59,434 bases of DNA, taken from contig NZ_FORG01000025.1 of NCBI RefSeq assembly GCF_900113945.1, forward strand, positions 1-59,434. The letters are read 5' to 3'. A program made the translations under genes and the position numbers. This document shows positions 45,948 through 55,916 of the stretch, piece by piece. This DNA comes from Xenorhabdus mauleonii. GTDB lineage: Bacteria > Pseudomonadota > Gammaproteobacteria > Enterobacterales > Enterobacteriaceae. Every line of letters begins with the position of its first letter. Within the stretch, counting starts at the first letter, position 1. The notes under the pieces were generated by a model. That model made no database searches, had not been told where the DNA came from, and was given only the letters and a program-made list of their open reading frames with translations.

Positions 45948-47414
45948 TTAAATTCCCCAACGAGGAATAGGATGCTCTCCCATTGAAATGCAAACATTCT
46001 TCACTTCGGCAAAGACTTCAAAGCTGTATTCCCCACCTTCGCGCCCAACACCGGAGGCTTTTATGCCACCGAATGGCTGACGCAGGTCACGGACATTCTG
46101 TGAGTTGACGAATACCATGCCCGCTTCAATGCCACGGGCCAACCGCAGGACCTTGCTGACATCTTGTGTCCAGATATAGGAGGCAAGGCCATATTCCACA
46201 TCATTTGCCATTCGCAATCCGTCTTCTTCACTCTTGAATGGCAGCAGGCAGGCGACAGGGCCGAAAATCTCTTCCTGTGCTACGCGCATGCGGTTACCCA
46301 CATCAGCCAAGACAGTAGGGCGCAAGAAATTGCCGTTCTTTAAATGATCTGGTAAATCGGCTGGTTTATCGGGGCCACCTGCCAGCAGCGTTGCGCCTTC
46401 TTCGATCCCCAGGCGAATATAGTTGGAGACTTTTTCCCAGTGCTGGCGAGTGATAAGGCTACCGACCTGCGTATTGGGATCTTGTGGATCGCCGACACGC
46501 AGGCGATTGGCGCGCTCTGCAAAACGTTTGACGAATTCGGGATAGATGCTTTCTTGAATGAAAATACGGGAACCTGCGGTACAGCGTTCGCCATTGAGGG
46601 AGAAAATAGTGAACAAGGCGGCATCCAGAGCACGTTCGATATCCGCATCTTCAAAGATAAGGACAGGGGATTTTCCACCCAATTCCATAGAATATTTTTT
46701 CAGCCCGGCATTTTGCATAATCAGGCGGCCGGTTGCCGTTCCCCCCGTAAAGGAGATGGCACGCACATCATGATGTTTCACCAGTGCGTCGCCTGCGGTG
46801 TTGCCATACCCTTGCACCACATTCAGTACCCCGGCCGGAATACCTGCTTCCAGCGCCAGTTCTCCCAAGCGATTGGCGCTCAATGGCGAAAGTTCAGACA
46901 TTTTCAGGACGGCGGTATTTCCCAGTGCCAGACAAGGAGCGACTTTCCATGTTGCGGTCATGAACGGCACGTTCCAAGGGGAGATAAGCGCACAAACCCC
47001 GACCGGCTGGATCAACGTATAGTTGAGCATCTTGTCATCGACGGGATAAGTACGCCCGTTCATCTGCTGGCAAACTTCAGCGAAAAAATCAAAGTTCTGG
47101 GAAGCTCGGGGAATCAATACATTTCGTGTCTGGTGGATGGGCAGGCCGGTATCCTTGGTTTCCATCGCAGAAATATCAGGAACATTTTGGTCAATCAATT
47201 CCCCCAGACGGCGCATCAAGCGCGCACGTTCCTTCATTGGTGTATTTGCCCATTTGGGAAAAGCGTCTTTGGCGGCGGCGACCGCTTGATCTATCTCTTC
47301 TTGCCCACCAGAGGCAACGCTGGCCAGCACTTCGCCGGTCGCGGGATTAATGGTATCGAAATAGTCTTTGCTGGCGACGTTTTTGCCGTTTATCCAATGA
47401 TTGATGGTATTCAT
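45948..47414 (-). CDS. hpaE: 5-carboxymethyl-2-hydroxymuconate semialdehyde dehydrogenase
   Basis: A 488-residue NAD-dependent aldehyde dehydrogenase oxidising the HpaD ring-cleavage semialdehyde. Catalytic Glu in MELGGKSPVLIFEDADIERA and Cys in LNGERCTAGSRIFIQ; SPWNVPFMTATWK and FTGGTATGRLI bind NAD. Length matches E. coli HpaE (488). Its start overlaps hpaG2 by 4 bp (ATGA), so translation is coupled. Confidence 0.96.
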   Translation of the reverse strand: MNTINHWINGKNVASKDYFDTINPATGEVLASVASGGQEEIDQAVAAAKDAFPKWANTPMKERARLMRRLGELIDQNVPDISAMETKDTGLPIHQTRNVLIPRASQNFDFFAEVCQQMNGRTYPVDDKMLNYTLIQPVGVCALISPWNVPFMTATWKVAPCLALGNTAVLKMSELSPLSANRLGELALEAGIPAGVLNVVQGYGNTAGDALVKHHDVRAISFTGGTATGRLIMQNAGLKKYSMELGGKSPVLIFEDADIERALDAALFTIFSLNGERCTAGSRIFIQESIYPEFVKRFAERANRLRVGDPQDPNTQVGSLITRQHWEKVSNYIRLGIEEGATLLAGGPDKPADLPDHLKNGNFLRPTVLADVGNRMRVAQEEIFGPVACLLPFKSEEDGLRMANDVEYGLASYIWTQDVSKVLRLARGIEAGMVFVNSQNVRDLRQPFGGIKASGVGREGGEYSFEVFAEVKNVCISMGEHPIPRWGI

Positions 47415-48175
47415 GACAAACTCTCCTCATATTCTTGCTGGCTGACAATGTGATTGACCAAACGCCCCACACCTTCAACTTCCACAATAACTTCATCTCC
47501 CGGCACAACATCGGACAGCCCTTTGGGCGTGCCTGTGGCGATCATATCTCCCGGCTGGAGCGTCATAAAATCACTGAGGTAGGCTATCAGGAAAGGAATA
47601 TCAAAGATCAAATCGGCAGTTGTACCCTGCTGGCGAAGTTCGCCATTCACCCATGTTTTCAAGCAAAGATCATGGGGATCGGGGATCTGGTTTTTGTCGA
47701 CGATCCACGGGCCTATGGGAGTCAGGGTATCGCGGCTTTTTACACGTAAATTGGGTCGGTAATAATTCTCCAGATAATCGCGGATAGCATAGTCATTGCA
47801 TACGGTATAACCGGCAACATAATCCATGGCATTTTCTTTGGAAACTTTGTAAGCGGGCTTGCCGATAACGACAACCAGCTCTGCTTCATAATGCATGTAT
47901 TCCACATTATCGGGACGAACGGAAACCTGACGATGGCCTGTTAAGCTATTGGTGGCCTTGATGAACACCAGAGGCTCTTCCGGCGGCTTGAATTCCAGCT
48001 CCGTAGCGTGGTCGGCATAATTTAGCCCTAACGCGAACAGGGTTCCGTTGGCTGGGGGAAGCCATACAACCTGTTCACCGTGTATTGTACTTCCGTCAGG
48101 CAGAATGACATTTTCCTGCTCATCAATGGTGACGTCCAAATCTTGGCCTTGATAATGAATCTTTGCCTGCTTCAT
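47411..48175 (-). CDS. hpaG2: 4-HPA degradation isomerase/decarboxylase, C-terminal HpaG domain
   Basis: A 254-residue fumarylacetoacetate-hydrolase-fold protein corresponding to the second half of E. coli HpaG, the bifunctional decarboxylase/isomerase. Features are LFALGLNYADHATELEFKPPEEP (in parts), the metal-binding HYEAELVVVIGKPAYKV, NDYAIRDYLENYYRPNLRVKS and GDMIATGTPKGLSDVVPGDEV. It overlaps hpaG1 upstream and hpaE downstream by 4 bp each. Separate G1 and G2 genes replace the fused E. coli gene. Confidence 0.94.
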   Translation of the reverse strand: MKQAKIHYQGQDLDVTIDEQENVILPDGSTIHGEQVVWLPPANGTLFALGLNYADHATELEFKPPEEPLVFIKATNSLTGHRQVSVRPDNVEYMHYEAELVVVIGKPAYKVSKENAMDYVAGYTVCNDYAIRDYLENYYRPNLRVKSRDTLTPIGPWIVDKNQIPDPHDLCLKTWVNGELRQQGTTADLIFDIPFLIAYLSDFMTLQPGDMIATGTPKGLSDVVPGDEVIVEVEGVGRLVNHIVSQQEYEESLS

Positions 48176-48804
48176 GACTGGCCTCCTGCTAACACAACAA
48201 TGTTGTCCAGATTGGGAAAACCCTTAGCCTTAACAGTTAGCTTATCGGTTGGGCGGAGTGTCACGCGTTGATGAGGGGTGCCCAGTAAAATGATATCGCC
48301 GGCTTTCAAGGTAGCGAACTCACTCAATGCGGATAATAATTCCGGTGCGGAACGGACAAGATCACGGGTTGACCAGCGATCGACTTCATAGCCATTGATC
48401 TCAGTCACGATATCAAGTGATTCTACCGAGCTGGTTTTGATCATTTGACCTATCGGGCAAAAACCATCCCGACATTTTGCTTTAATGGCCGGACGGTAAA
48501 ATGATGTTTCTGGTAAGCTGACTTCATTTGCCAATGCATAGCCGGCAATATACTGATTGGCATCTTGCACAGATATTTTGCGTGAAGTTTTGCCAACGAA
48601 AAGTGCCAGAGTTGCACCGCTTTGTACCGTTTCACCAATGGGATGAGGGATCACATCTCCGGAACCGATCACGGTATTGCGTGGTTTGATAAACCAAATT
48701 GGAGTTTTTGGTGGGGTCTTATAAGGTGCTTCGTGAAATGCCTCATGCCAGAAATCGAGCTGGCTGTTATGATTGAGGGCTACGGCAAAAACAGTACCTT
48801 TCAT
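48172..48804 (-). CDS. hpaG1: 4-HPA degradation isomerase/decarboxylase, N-terminal HpaG domain
   Basis: A 210-residue protein equal to the first half of E. coli HpaG. It shares the fumarylacetoacetase-like fold: FAVALNHNSQLDFW, TPIWFIKPRNTVIGSGD, ATLALFVGKTSRKI and LKAGDIILLGTPHQRVTL. The first metal-ligand region reads SGATLALFVG rather than the H/Y-E-A-E-L pattern of G2, suggesting that the two halves differ in catalytic role. Start at the ATG at 48802-48804, 6 nt after GGGAG; a longer reading would run into the operator. It is the first gene of the meta-cleavage operon. Confidence 0.93.
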   Translation of the reverse strand: MKGTVFAVALNHNSQLDFWHEAFHEAPYKTPPKTPIWFIKPRNTVIGSGDVIPHPIGETVQSGATLALFVGKTSRKISVQDANQYIAGYALANEVSLPETSFYRPAIKAKCRDGFCPIGQMIKTSSVESLDIVTEINGYEVDRWSTRDLVRSAPELLSALSEFATLKAGDIILLGTPHQRVTLRPTDKLTVKAKGFPNLDNIVVLAGGQS

Positions 48805-48848
48805 TGATAACTCCCTGATATCTGTACGACGTATCACAAGACTGTTTG

Positions 48849-48893
48849 TTAACATATTAATAAATCATAAATCGGCAATCTTCAATATGTTAA
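48849..48893. promoter_or_regulatory. Candidate HpaR operator upstream of hpaG1
   Basis: TTAACATATT at 48849-48858 and its exact inverse AATATGTTAA at 48884-48893 flank a 25-bp centre, 45-90 bp upstream of hpaG1, in the gap to divergent hpaR. MarR-type HpaR represses hpaG and itself in E. coli. A TGTGA-N6-TAACA box just beyond (around 48914) could be a weak CRP site. Not experimentally supported. Confidence 0.45.
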
Positions 48894-49189
48894 TTTGATT
48901 GTTAATTTTAATTGTGATCTATGTAACAACACGCAGTTTGTGATTGTTTTTACCAAGTAAAGATCAAGCTGTTATATTTAACTCAAGGTCATTTGGCCTT
49001 GAATTTAACCTTTTTTTAACTTTTTTTTACCCGATGATTTTATTTATTTGTTAATGTTGAAGTCTTTTCCCTTTGTGGATAAATATGAGCGTGTTAGTCT
49101 TTTTGATGTTTATGTTGTCTATAATAAGTAGCGCGTGCGTTAAACTTATAGAGAATGACTGGTAATTAACTAAAGAGTCACTTTTACTT

Positions 49190-49639
49190 ATGCATGAATC
49201 CCTGACAATTGCATTACTTCAAGCGCGGGAAACCGCAATGGGTTTTTTCCGCCCTATTTTGAAGAGCTATAATTTAACAGAACAGCAATGGCGTATTATT
49301 CGTGTACTGGCGAGCAGTCGTTCGATTGATTTTCACGACCTGGCTTGTCTTACCTGTATTTTGCGTCCAAGTTTGACTGGTATTTTGACACGCATGGAGC
49401 GCGACGGTCTTATATTCCGCCTTAAGCCCATGAATGATCAGCGTAAGCTGTATGTATCTTTGACACCAACAGGCCAAGAACTTTACGAACAGGCAAAAGG
49501 GGAGGTCGAAGAGGGTTACAGGGCAATTGAGGAGGCTTTTTCTCCAGAAAAATTAGACCAACTTTTGAAGCTATTGGATGAATTTATAGCTATTGGCAGC
49601 CATTCTCAAGAAGACTTAGATGAAGAAAGTGAACTGTAA
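49190..49639 (+). CDS. hpaR: 4-HPA operon repressor HpaR (MarR family)
   Basis: A 149-residue winged-helix regulator. It starts MHESLTIALLQARETAMGFFRP and carries the MarR-type recognition region IDFHDLACLTCILRPSLTGILTRMERDGLI with wing KPMNDQRKLYVSLTPTG. It is expected to repress the divergent hpaG operon, released by 4-HPA pathway intermediates. Length matches E. coli HpaR (148). The ribosome-binding site (AAGAG, 13 nt from the ATG) is poor. A terminator follows. Confidence 0.94.
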   Translation: MHESLTIALLQARETAMGFFRPILKSYNLTEQQWRIIRVLASSRSIDFHDLACLTCILRPSLTGILTRMERDGLIFRLKPMNDQRKLYVSLTPTGQELYEQAKGEVEEGYRAIEEAFSPEKLDQLLKLLDEFIAIGSHSQEDLDEESEL

Positions 49640-49694
49640 CTTGATGGTTTTATTAATGTGTTAATTAGCTCATTGTTCAAATAACACAATAAAG

Positions 49695-49749
49695 ACCGCC
49701 GGAATGAATTGCATATAGATATTATGCAGTATATTGCGGTGGTTTTTTT
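49695..49749 (+). terminator. Terminator after hpaR
   Basis: Stem ACCGCCGGAAT with ATTGCGGTGGT (one mismatch) enclosing an inner TGCAT/ATGCA hairpin, followed by seven T residues. Confidence 0.75.
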
Positions 49750-50163
49750 GTATTTATTGACATTAGCTGAATGAAAATAACCCGCATTAGGCTTTATTTT
49801 TAGTAAAAAAATTAAAGTATTTTAATTTATAGGATGCACAGAAACTGTCATAGATCTTTTGCTATTTAAACTAATGGAATAGCAATGTTATCGATTAGTT
49901 ATCACCCGTGTTTCTTAATATATCATTTATACCATGAATTAATTTATATTATTTATTCATATAATGAATATTAATTGGCGTGCAATGCTATTTTTAATAT
50001 AAATAAAGGAGTGGAAATTATTTAATTATTGAATAAATTACAATGCGGTAACAGTGACACAATAAGCTAAAAAGAATAGAAATTTCTAAGTAGGATGGCT
50101 TCTCTTCCGATAGAGAAAAATTCCTCATCCAGCTTTGTCACTGATATAAGGAAAGCCAAAATA

Positions 50164-50928
50164 ATGTTTAATAAAGTCAATGAATTTAGCAAGTTGAAAG
50201 GTAAACGTGTTGTGGTAACGGGTGGCGGTCGAGATTTTGGGCAGGCGGTTTCTGTTTGGCTGGCGCGTGAAGGCGCACATGTTGATCTTTGTGCCCGTCA
50301 ATTATCCAGTGCTGAAGCGACATGTGAAATTATTCACCGTGAAGGTGGCAGGGCGCGGGGGTATCAATGTGATATGAATGATGCTCAATCGGTTAGTCAG
50401 TTTGCCAATCAATTGCTGCAAGACAAGCAGCCTATCGATATCTTGATCTTGAGTGCGGCCCAGTGGCTGGAAGGATATTTGGGGGAAAATGACAGTGATG
50501 CTGATATCGTCAGTACCGTCAACTCAGGCATAACCGGCTCTATCTTGCTGACCAAAGCATTATTGCCGAGCCTGCGCCAATCACGGGGAGCGGATATCGT
50601 TGCAATGGTCTCAAATTGTGGAGTTCCCCAATTTAATGACTCTGTCGCTCATCCGGCTTTCTTTGCTGCCAAGCATGCCATGAGTGGTTTTAGCCAGAAC
50701 TTGGCCCATCATTTGAGCAAAGAAAATATTCGTGTAACAGGTCTGTATCCGCCTGATTTTCAAACCAACGGATTTGATGAAGTATTGGATGAGAATCAAA
50801 AAATGGGGGAGCAAATGCTCAATGCCCGCTCAGTGTGGGAAACCTTAAAGTTTGTTATTACCCAACCCCGTAGTTGCCACATTAAAGCCGTTTATTTCCA
50901 AGGCCCGTCTTTTAAGGATTTTGAATAA
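50164..50928 (+). CDS. SDR-fold protein lacking the catalytic tyrosine
   Basis: A 254-residue short-chain dehydrogenase/reductase-like protein. The Rossmann motif is VVVTGGGRDFGQAV, with acidic binding at CDMNDAQSV and the strand ILILSAAQ in place of NNAG. The active-site serine position is MVSNCG. The canonical Tyr-x-x-x-Lys is Phe-Phe-Ala-Ala-Lys (AFFAAKHAMSGF), so the catalytic Tyr is Phe. I start at the ATG at 50164, with AAGGA upstream; the ATG at 50095 has a ribosome-binding site too close and adds 23 atypical residues. Monocistronic between hpaR and the inositol genes; substrate unknown, function as an oxidoreductase doubtful. Confidence 0.75.
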   Translation: MFNKVNEFSKLKGKRVVVTGGGRDFGQAVSVWLAREGAHVDLCARQLSSAEATCEIIHREGGRARGYQCDMNDAQSVSQFANQLLQDKQPIDILILSAAQWLEGYLGENDSDADIVSTVNSGITGSILLTKALLPSLRQSRGADIVAMVSNCGVPQFNDSVAHPAFFAAKHAMSGFSQNLAHHLSKENIRVTGLYPPDFQTNGFDEVLDENQKMGEQMLNARSVWETLKFVITQPRSCHIKAVYFQGPSFKDFE

Positions 50929-51020
50929 CCCTGATAGGCCACTGGCGGCAATAATTCTGCTTGATAGCAAAATATTCTGGCGTGACAGTTACTAAATTAA
51001 CTGCCACGCATTGTGTGTTT

Positions 51021-51848
51021 TTATTCTCCCTGCCGATATGCCAGCGCTACTGCCAATGATTGCACCAGACACAAGGTTGCAGATTGAGAACGAAATGCAT
51101 CAACTTGTGCTTCTTTCACCACAAAACAGACATCACTGAAACTTGCCAACGGACTAATTTGGCTATCGGTAATCACGATTTGTTTCGCACCGGCCTTGGC
51201 TGCCCTCTCGCTCACCATCACCGTTTCTTCTGCATACGGTGTAAAACTGATCGAAACCACGACATCATTTGAACCAATCATGTTCATTTGCTCACGGAAC
51301 ATCCCCCCTAAACCATCAATTAGCATAGGACGGCATTCCAAGTGACTGAGAGCATAAGCAAAATATGACGCCACACTAAAAGAGCGGCGCAGTCCAATAA
51401 TGTAAACGTTGCGTGCAGTTGCCAGCAGATTGACGGCCGCATTTAGATCTTCCGCTGAAGCGCGGGCAGCAAGTTGTTGCATCGCTTGAGCATTGGAATG
51501 GGCAAATTCCTGCAAAATATGCAGCGGCTCTTCCGGAATATAATGGTCTTTGTCCAACTCTTTGAACAGCCTAGCCCGATCGGTATAGCTGGCTGTTTCC
51601 TCCACCAGATTCATGCGAAACAGCTGTTTCATTTCATTGAACCCACTAAAATTAAAGGCATTGGCAAAACGGATTAAAGTGGAAGGAGGGACATCGGCTT
51701 CTTTGGCGATAACGGCAACAGTGTCGAATGCAACACTGTTTGTATTATCCAGTACATATCTTGCAACTTGTTGTAATCTTTTACTCAACTCACCATAACG
51801 TGAGCGTACTTGGTCTTGCAGTTCATTCAGGTTAGATGCTGTAGACAT
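51021..51848 (-). CDS. RpiR-family regulator, probable inositol-cluster repressor
   Basis: A 275-residue regulator: N-terminal helix-turn-helix (residues ~1-80; DTVAVIAKEADVPPSTLIRFANAFNFSGF) and a C-terminal SIS sugar-phosphate-binding domain (~120-260; VYIIGLRRSFSVASYFAYAL, DVVVSISFTPYAEETVMV, ITDSQISPLASFSD). RpiR/IolR-type proteins sense sugar or inositol phosphate intermediates. It is divergent from mmsA-iolD across 253 bp that holds a palindrome at 52017-52034. Start at the ATG at 51846-51848 following GGGGGG. Symbol iolR would be by context only. Confidence 0.88.
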   Translation of the reverse strand: MSTASNLNELQDQVRSRYGELSKRLQQVARYVLDNTNSVAFDTVAVIAKEADVPPSTLIRFANAFNFSGFNEMKQLFRMNLVEETASYTDRARLFKELDKDHYIPEEPLHILQEFAHSNAQAMQQLAARASAEDLNAAVNLLATARNVYIIGLRRSFSVASYFAYALSHLECRPMLIDGLGGMFREQMNMIGSNDVVVSISFTPYAEETVMVSERAAKAGAKQIVITDSQISPLASFSDVCFVVKEAQVDAFRSQSATLCLVQSLAVALAYRQGE

Positions 51849-52016
51849 AATCCCCCCAATAAAAAATTGTAATGAAATAGATAATTCATCTCCATCAGGC
51901 AATTATGCTTGATACCAGCGGAGATACTCACAAGTTGCCACGGTGTAATGAATGTAATTGCGTAAAAATAGCGTGTTGATCACATTAATTAAAGTGCGTT
52001 TCAATTTTTATTGAAA

Positions 52017-52034
52017 ATGAAATATATATTTCAT
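52017..52034. promoter_or_regulatory. Candidate operator between RpiR gene and mmsA
   Basis: Perfect 18-bp palindrome ATGAAATATATATTTCAT. The GAAA...TTTC arms are like operators of RpiR-family repressors. A second inverted pair, TTTCA...TGAAA, lies just upstream (about 52000-52017). A degenerate copy is found before iolG. Confidence 0.6.
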
Positions 52035-52101
52035 ATATCTGTAGCCATCATGATTCAAATCTTAGTGATCTTAATCGTCATCGTATTTAGAGAGGCTCAG
52101 A

Positions 52102-53613
52102 ATGGAACAGGTTAAAAATTTTATTGGCGGTCAACTCATTGATAGTAAAAGTAATCGTACTTCACCTATCTTCAATCCGGCTACGGGGCAAAAGATCCGG
52201 CAGGTTGCCTTAAGTACGGCTGATGAGACGAAACAAGCTATTGAATCTGCCCATCTGGCCTTTCACAAATGGTCAAAAAATTCCCCGCTAAAACGTGCCA
52301 GAATTATGTTTAAATTCAAGTCATTGATTGAAGAAAACCGCGACAGGCTGGCACGCCTGATTTCAGAAGAACACGGGAAAATTTATTCTGATGCGGTTGG
52401 GGAATTGACCCGTGGCCTGGAAGTTGTGGAATTTGCGTGCGGCATTCCTCACCTGCAAAAAGGAGAGCATTCAGCGAATGTAGGCACGGGCGTTGACAGC
52501 CATTCACTGATGCAACCCTTGGGGGTTTGTGTTGGTATCACCCCATTTAACTTTCCTGCGATGGTTTCAATGTGGATGTTTCCGATAGCGTTAGCCACAG
52601 GGAATACTTTTGTTCTGAAACCATCTGAAAAAGATCCCTCCCTTTCCATTGAACTGGCGAAATTATTGCAACAGGCAGGCTTGCCGGATGGGGTATTTAA
52701 TGTTGTGCAGGGAGATAAAGAAGCCGTTGATGTGTTACTGACTGACGCCCATGTTCAGGCCGTCAGTTTTGTCGGTTCAACACCGATTGCGGAATATGTT
52801 TATACCACTGCCTCGGCACACGGAAAACGTTGTCAGGCATTGGGCGGCGCGAAGAACCACAGTATTTTGATGCCGGATGCGGATATGGACATGGCTGCAA
52901 ATGCCATCATAGGGGCCGCTTTCGGTGCAGCAGGGGAACGCTGTATGGCTTTGTCTGTTGTTCTGGCTGTTGGGGATGAAATAGCGGATGAATTAGTAGG
53001 CAAACTCCAGCAACAAATTGCCCATATGTCGGTGGGCGCAGGCATTACCGAAGGCAAAGAAAATGATATGGGGCCGGTAATTACTGAACAGCACAAAGCA
53101 AAAATTTGTGATTATATTCGCAGTGGTGTCGAGCAGGGGGCAACGCTGCTGGTTGACGGGCGCGGATATCAGGTGCCTGATTGTGAAAATGGCTATTTCG
53201 TGGGGCCGACGTTATTTGATTATGTGACGCCGGACATGAAAATCTATAAAGAAGAGATTTTTGGCCCGGTACTTGTCATTGTTCGGGTACCGGATTATGA
53301 CACCGCCCTAACCTTGATCAATCAACATGAATATGGCAATGGGGCGGCCATTTTCACCCGTGACGGTGAAACAGCCCGTCAATTCAGTGAGGATGTTCAG
53401 GCTGGCATGGTGGGCATTAATATTCCCATTCCTGTGCCAATGGCATTTCACAGCTTTGGCGGCTGGAAACGTTCCATTTTCGGGCCACTCAATACTCACG
53501 GCAATGATGGCGTGCGCTTTTACACCCGCATGAAAACAGTAACCAGCCGTTGGCCTGCCAGCGTACGTCTGGAACACCATGATAGCCATTTCGTGATGCC
53601 AACAATGGAGTAA
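52102..53613 (+). CDS. mmsA: CoA-acylating methylmalonate-semialdehyde dehydrogenase
   Basis: A 503-residue ALDH-superfamily enzyme (IolA/MmsA type) forming acetyl-CoA or propionyl-CoA from malonate or methylmalonate semialdehyde. N-terminal [20 protein letters not shown]-binding [15 protein letters not shown] and [12 protein letters not shown]; catalytic Cys in [14 protein letters not shown]; the [18 protein letters not shown] segment replaces the usual ELGGK, which is diagnostic for this branch. It starts 6 nt after AGAGG. Its stop overlaps the iolD start (TAATG). It ends the inositol pathway. Confidence 0.95.
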   Translation: MEQVKNFIGGQLIDSKSNRTSPIFNPATGQKIRQVALSTADETKQAIESAHLAFHKWSKNSPLKRARIMFKFKSLIEENRDRLARLISEEHGKIYSDAVGELTRGLEVVEFACGIPHLQKGEHSANVGTGVDSHSLMQPLGVCVGITPFNFPAMVSMWMFPIALATGNTFVLKPSEKDPSLSIELAKLLQQAGLPDGVFNVVQGDKEAVDVLLTDAHVQAVSFVGSTPIAEYVYTTASAHGKRCQALGGAKNHSILMPDADMDMAANAIIGAAFGAAGERCMALSVVLAVGDEIADELVGKLQQQIAHMSVGAGITEGKENDMGPVITEQHKAKICDYIRSGVEQGATLLVDGRGYQVPDCENGYFVGPTLFDYVTPDMKIYKEEIFGPVLVIVRVPDYDTALTLINQHEYGNGAAIFTRDGETARQFSEDVQAGMVGINIPIPVPMAFHSFGGWKRSIFGPLNTHGNDGVRFYTRMKTVTSRWPASVRLEHHDSHFVMPTME

Positions 53614-55571
53614 TGATTGCCATGACGAATACATCAATGCATACGCAAAAAATGACAATGGCTCAGGCGTTGGTCAAATTCCTCAACCAGCAATATATTC
53701 ATGTGGATGAAAAAGAATATCCCTTTATTCAAGGGGTATTCACGATATTTGGTCACGGTAATGTCGTTGGGCTGGGGCAGGCATTAGAGCAGGAACCGGG
53801 TCATTTGCGCATTTATCAGGGCTGTAATGAACAAGGAATGGCACACATTGCGACAGGGTTTGCCAAACAGAAAAAGCGCCAACAAATATTCGCTGTCACT
53901 TCTTCGGTAGGGCCGGGCGCGGCTAACATGGTTACGGCCGCCGCCACAGCAACCGCTAACCGGATCCCATTATTATTGCTGCCGGGAGATACGTTTGCAT
54001 GTCGCCAACCTGATCCGGTTTTACAGCAAGTGGAACAATATGGCGACGGCACTATTAGCACTAACGATTGCTTTCGACCGGTATCCCGTTACTGGGATCG
54101 AATATCCAGACCAGAGCAACTGATGGCAGCGATGATCCATGCCATGCGGGTACTGACCGATCCCGCTGACACTGGTGCGGTGACTATTTGCCTTCCACAA
54201 GATGTACAGGGGGAAGTTTGGGATTATCCGGACTACTTTTTCCAGAAACGGGTTCACCAAATTGAACGCCGCCCAGCTTCCCAATCCCGTATCCAAGATG
54301 CGCTGGCACTTCTTCAACGCAAGAAAAAACCGTTGCTGATCTGTGGCGGTGGCGTGCGTTATTCCGGTGCCCACGACGCTTTTCGCCAGTTTGCTGAAAC
54401 ATTTAATATTCCATTTGCAGAAACACAGGCAGGAAAAAGTGCGATTGTGGCGGCACATCCACTGAATTGCGGTGGCATTGGCACAACAGGCTGTTTGGCT
54501 GCCAATCTTTTGGCAAAAGAGGCTGACTTGATTATCGGTGTCGGGACACGCTTCTCAGATTTTACAACTGCCTCAAAATCGTTGTTTCAGCATTCAGAAG
54601 TTGAATTTCTTACCATTAATGTCGCGGAATTTGACGCTTGTAAATTGGATGCAGTGGGCGTATTGGCGGATGCCCGTGAAGGGTTGAATGCCATTGCGGA
54701 TGGGCTGGCAAAAACGGCATGGCATTCGGGATGGCGGGAAGAAATTGCCGAGGCCAAAGCCGCTTGGCAGCAGGAATTACAACGCTTGTTTTCTATTCAA
54801 TACCAGCCCGGTTTCCGGCCCGAAATTGCGGGGCATTGCGATGATACATTAGCGGAGTACAGCGAAGTATTACAGACTGATTTAACGCAAACACGAGTAC
54901 TCGGCTTGATGGATCAATGCTTGGAGCCGGATGCTATCATTGTTGGATCGGCAGGTTCCCTGCCGGGAGATTTACAGCGTGTTTGGCAGCCAAAGGTACC
55001 TGATACTTACCATCTTGAATATGGTTATTCCTGTATGGGCTACGAAATTGCAGCATCATTGGGAGCAAAACTTGCCTGCCCAGAACAGCCGGTTTATGCC
55101 ATGGTGGGTGATGGCTCTTATCTGATGCTGAACAGTGAATTGCAAACAGCCATTCAGGAAAACATCAAGATTACTGTATTGCTGTTCGATAACGCCGGGT
55201 TTGGTTGCATCAATAACTTACAAATGAGCCAAGGGATGGGAAGTTTCGCGACAGAAAACCGTTATCGCAATCCACAAAATGGGCGCTTGGATGGGGCATT
55301 GATGCGGGTGGATTTCGCCAAGAACGCAGAAAGCTACGGTTGCAAGAGTTATCGTGTGCATAATGAGCAACAATTGATAGCGGCTTTGCAGGATGCGAAG
55401 ACACAATCATGTGCCACATTAATTGATATTAAAGTCCTGCCGAAAACGATGACCCATGATTATGAATCGTGGTGGAGAATAGGAACCGCACAACTCGCTG
55501 ATAATCCGGCGATAACTGCATCAGCGGAGAAAATCAAAACCTATGTTGAGGGAAAAGTTCGCCAATATTAA
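53613..55571 (+). CDS. iolD: 3D-(3,5/4)-trihydroxycyclohexane-1,2-dione acylhydrolase
   Basis: A 652-residue thiamine-diphosphate enzyme that opens the inositol ring. N-terminal ThDP pyrimidine domain has the catalytic Glu region [21 protein letters not shown]; the middle domain has the [17 protein letters not shown] fold; the C-terminal ThDP domain has [18 protein letters not shown] and [15 protein letters not shown]. Family length about 640. The start may be the ATG at 53613 (overlap with mmsA stop) or 53622, nine bases later, where spacing to GGAG is better. Cotranslated with mmsA. Confidence 0.94.
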   Translation: MIAMTNTSMHTQKMTMAQALVKFLNQQYIHVDEKEYPFIQGVFTIFGHGNVVGLGQALEQEPGHLRIYQGCNEQGMAHIATGFAKQKKRQQIFAVTSSVGPGAANMVTAAATATANRIPLLLLPGDTFACRQPDPVLQQVEQYGDGTISTNDCFRPVSRYWDRISRPEQLMAAMIHAMRVLTDPADTGAVTICLPQDVQGEVWDYPDYFFQKRVHQIERRPASQSRIQDALALLQRKKKPLLICGGGVRYSGAHDAFRQFAETFNIPFAETQAGKSAIVAAHPLNCGGIGTTGCLAANLLAKEADLIIGVGTRFSDFTTASKSLFQHSEVEFLTINVAEFDACKLDAVGVLADAREGLNAIADGLAKTAWHSGWREEIAEAKAAWQQELQRLFSIQYQPGFRPEIAGHCDDTLAEYSEVLQTDLTQTRVLGLMDQCLEPDAIIVGSAGSLPGDLQRVWQPKVPDTYHLEYGYSCMGYEIAASLGAKLACPEQPVYAMVGDGSYLMLNSELQTAIQENIKITVLLFDNAGFGCINNLQMSQGMGSFATENRYRNPQNGRLDGALMRVDFAKNAESYGCKSYRVHNEQQLIAALQDAKTQSCATLIDIKVLPKTMTHDYESWWRIGTAQLADNPAITASAEKIKTYVEGKVRQY

Positions 55572-55630
55572 CCCCTTGCTACCTTGATGCAACCCGAAAT
55601 TCATCGGGAATCATTTTTTATGGATAAATT

Positions 55631-55676
55631 AAGCGGAATATGGGGAAGTTAATAATTTCCCATATTCCGCTTATTT
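55631..55676 (+). terminator. Hairpin after iolD
   Basis: Fourteen-base perfect stem AAGCGGAATATGGG / CCCATATTCCGCTT with a 14-nt loop and a short, broken T tract. It ends the mmsA-iolD transcript and separates iolG. Confidence 0.75.
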
Positions 55677-55846
55677 AGCCACGGGTTTTATTTTCCATGA
55701 TCGTTATTCCTTACCGCATTAAGCCCCGAAAAGTACCGCAATCTAACAATCTGAAGTAACAAAGAAAATGATCAGGAAGCAGGGTTGCGAAATGGTAGTT
55801 CTATGAGCTGGCTCTAAAAAATAAATTTTTCAAATAAAACAAAATT

Positions 55847-55860
55847 GAAATAAATATTTT
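55847..55860. promoter_or_regulatory. Possible second RpiR-type operator before iolG
   Basis: GAAATAAATATTTT, preceded by TT and followed by G, resembles the 52017-52034 palindrome with one arm degraded. It lies 57 bp before the iolG ATG. Confidence 0.35.
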
Positions 55861-55916
55861 GTTTGTTATATTTTTATCCACACCAAAAGCAGATACCAAG
55901 GTATCAAGGAGCATTC

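Noticed and set aside
50095..50163. Longer N-terminus for the SDR-like protein
   Set aside because: AGTAGG abuts the ATG directly, and the added residues do not resemble SDR N-termini.
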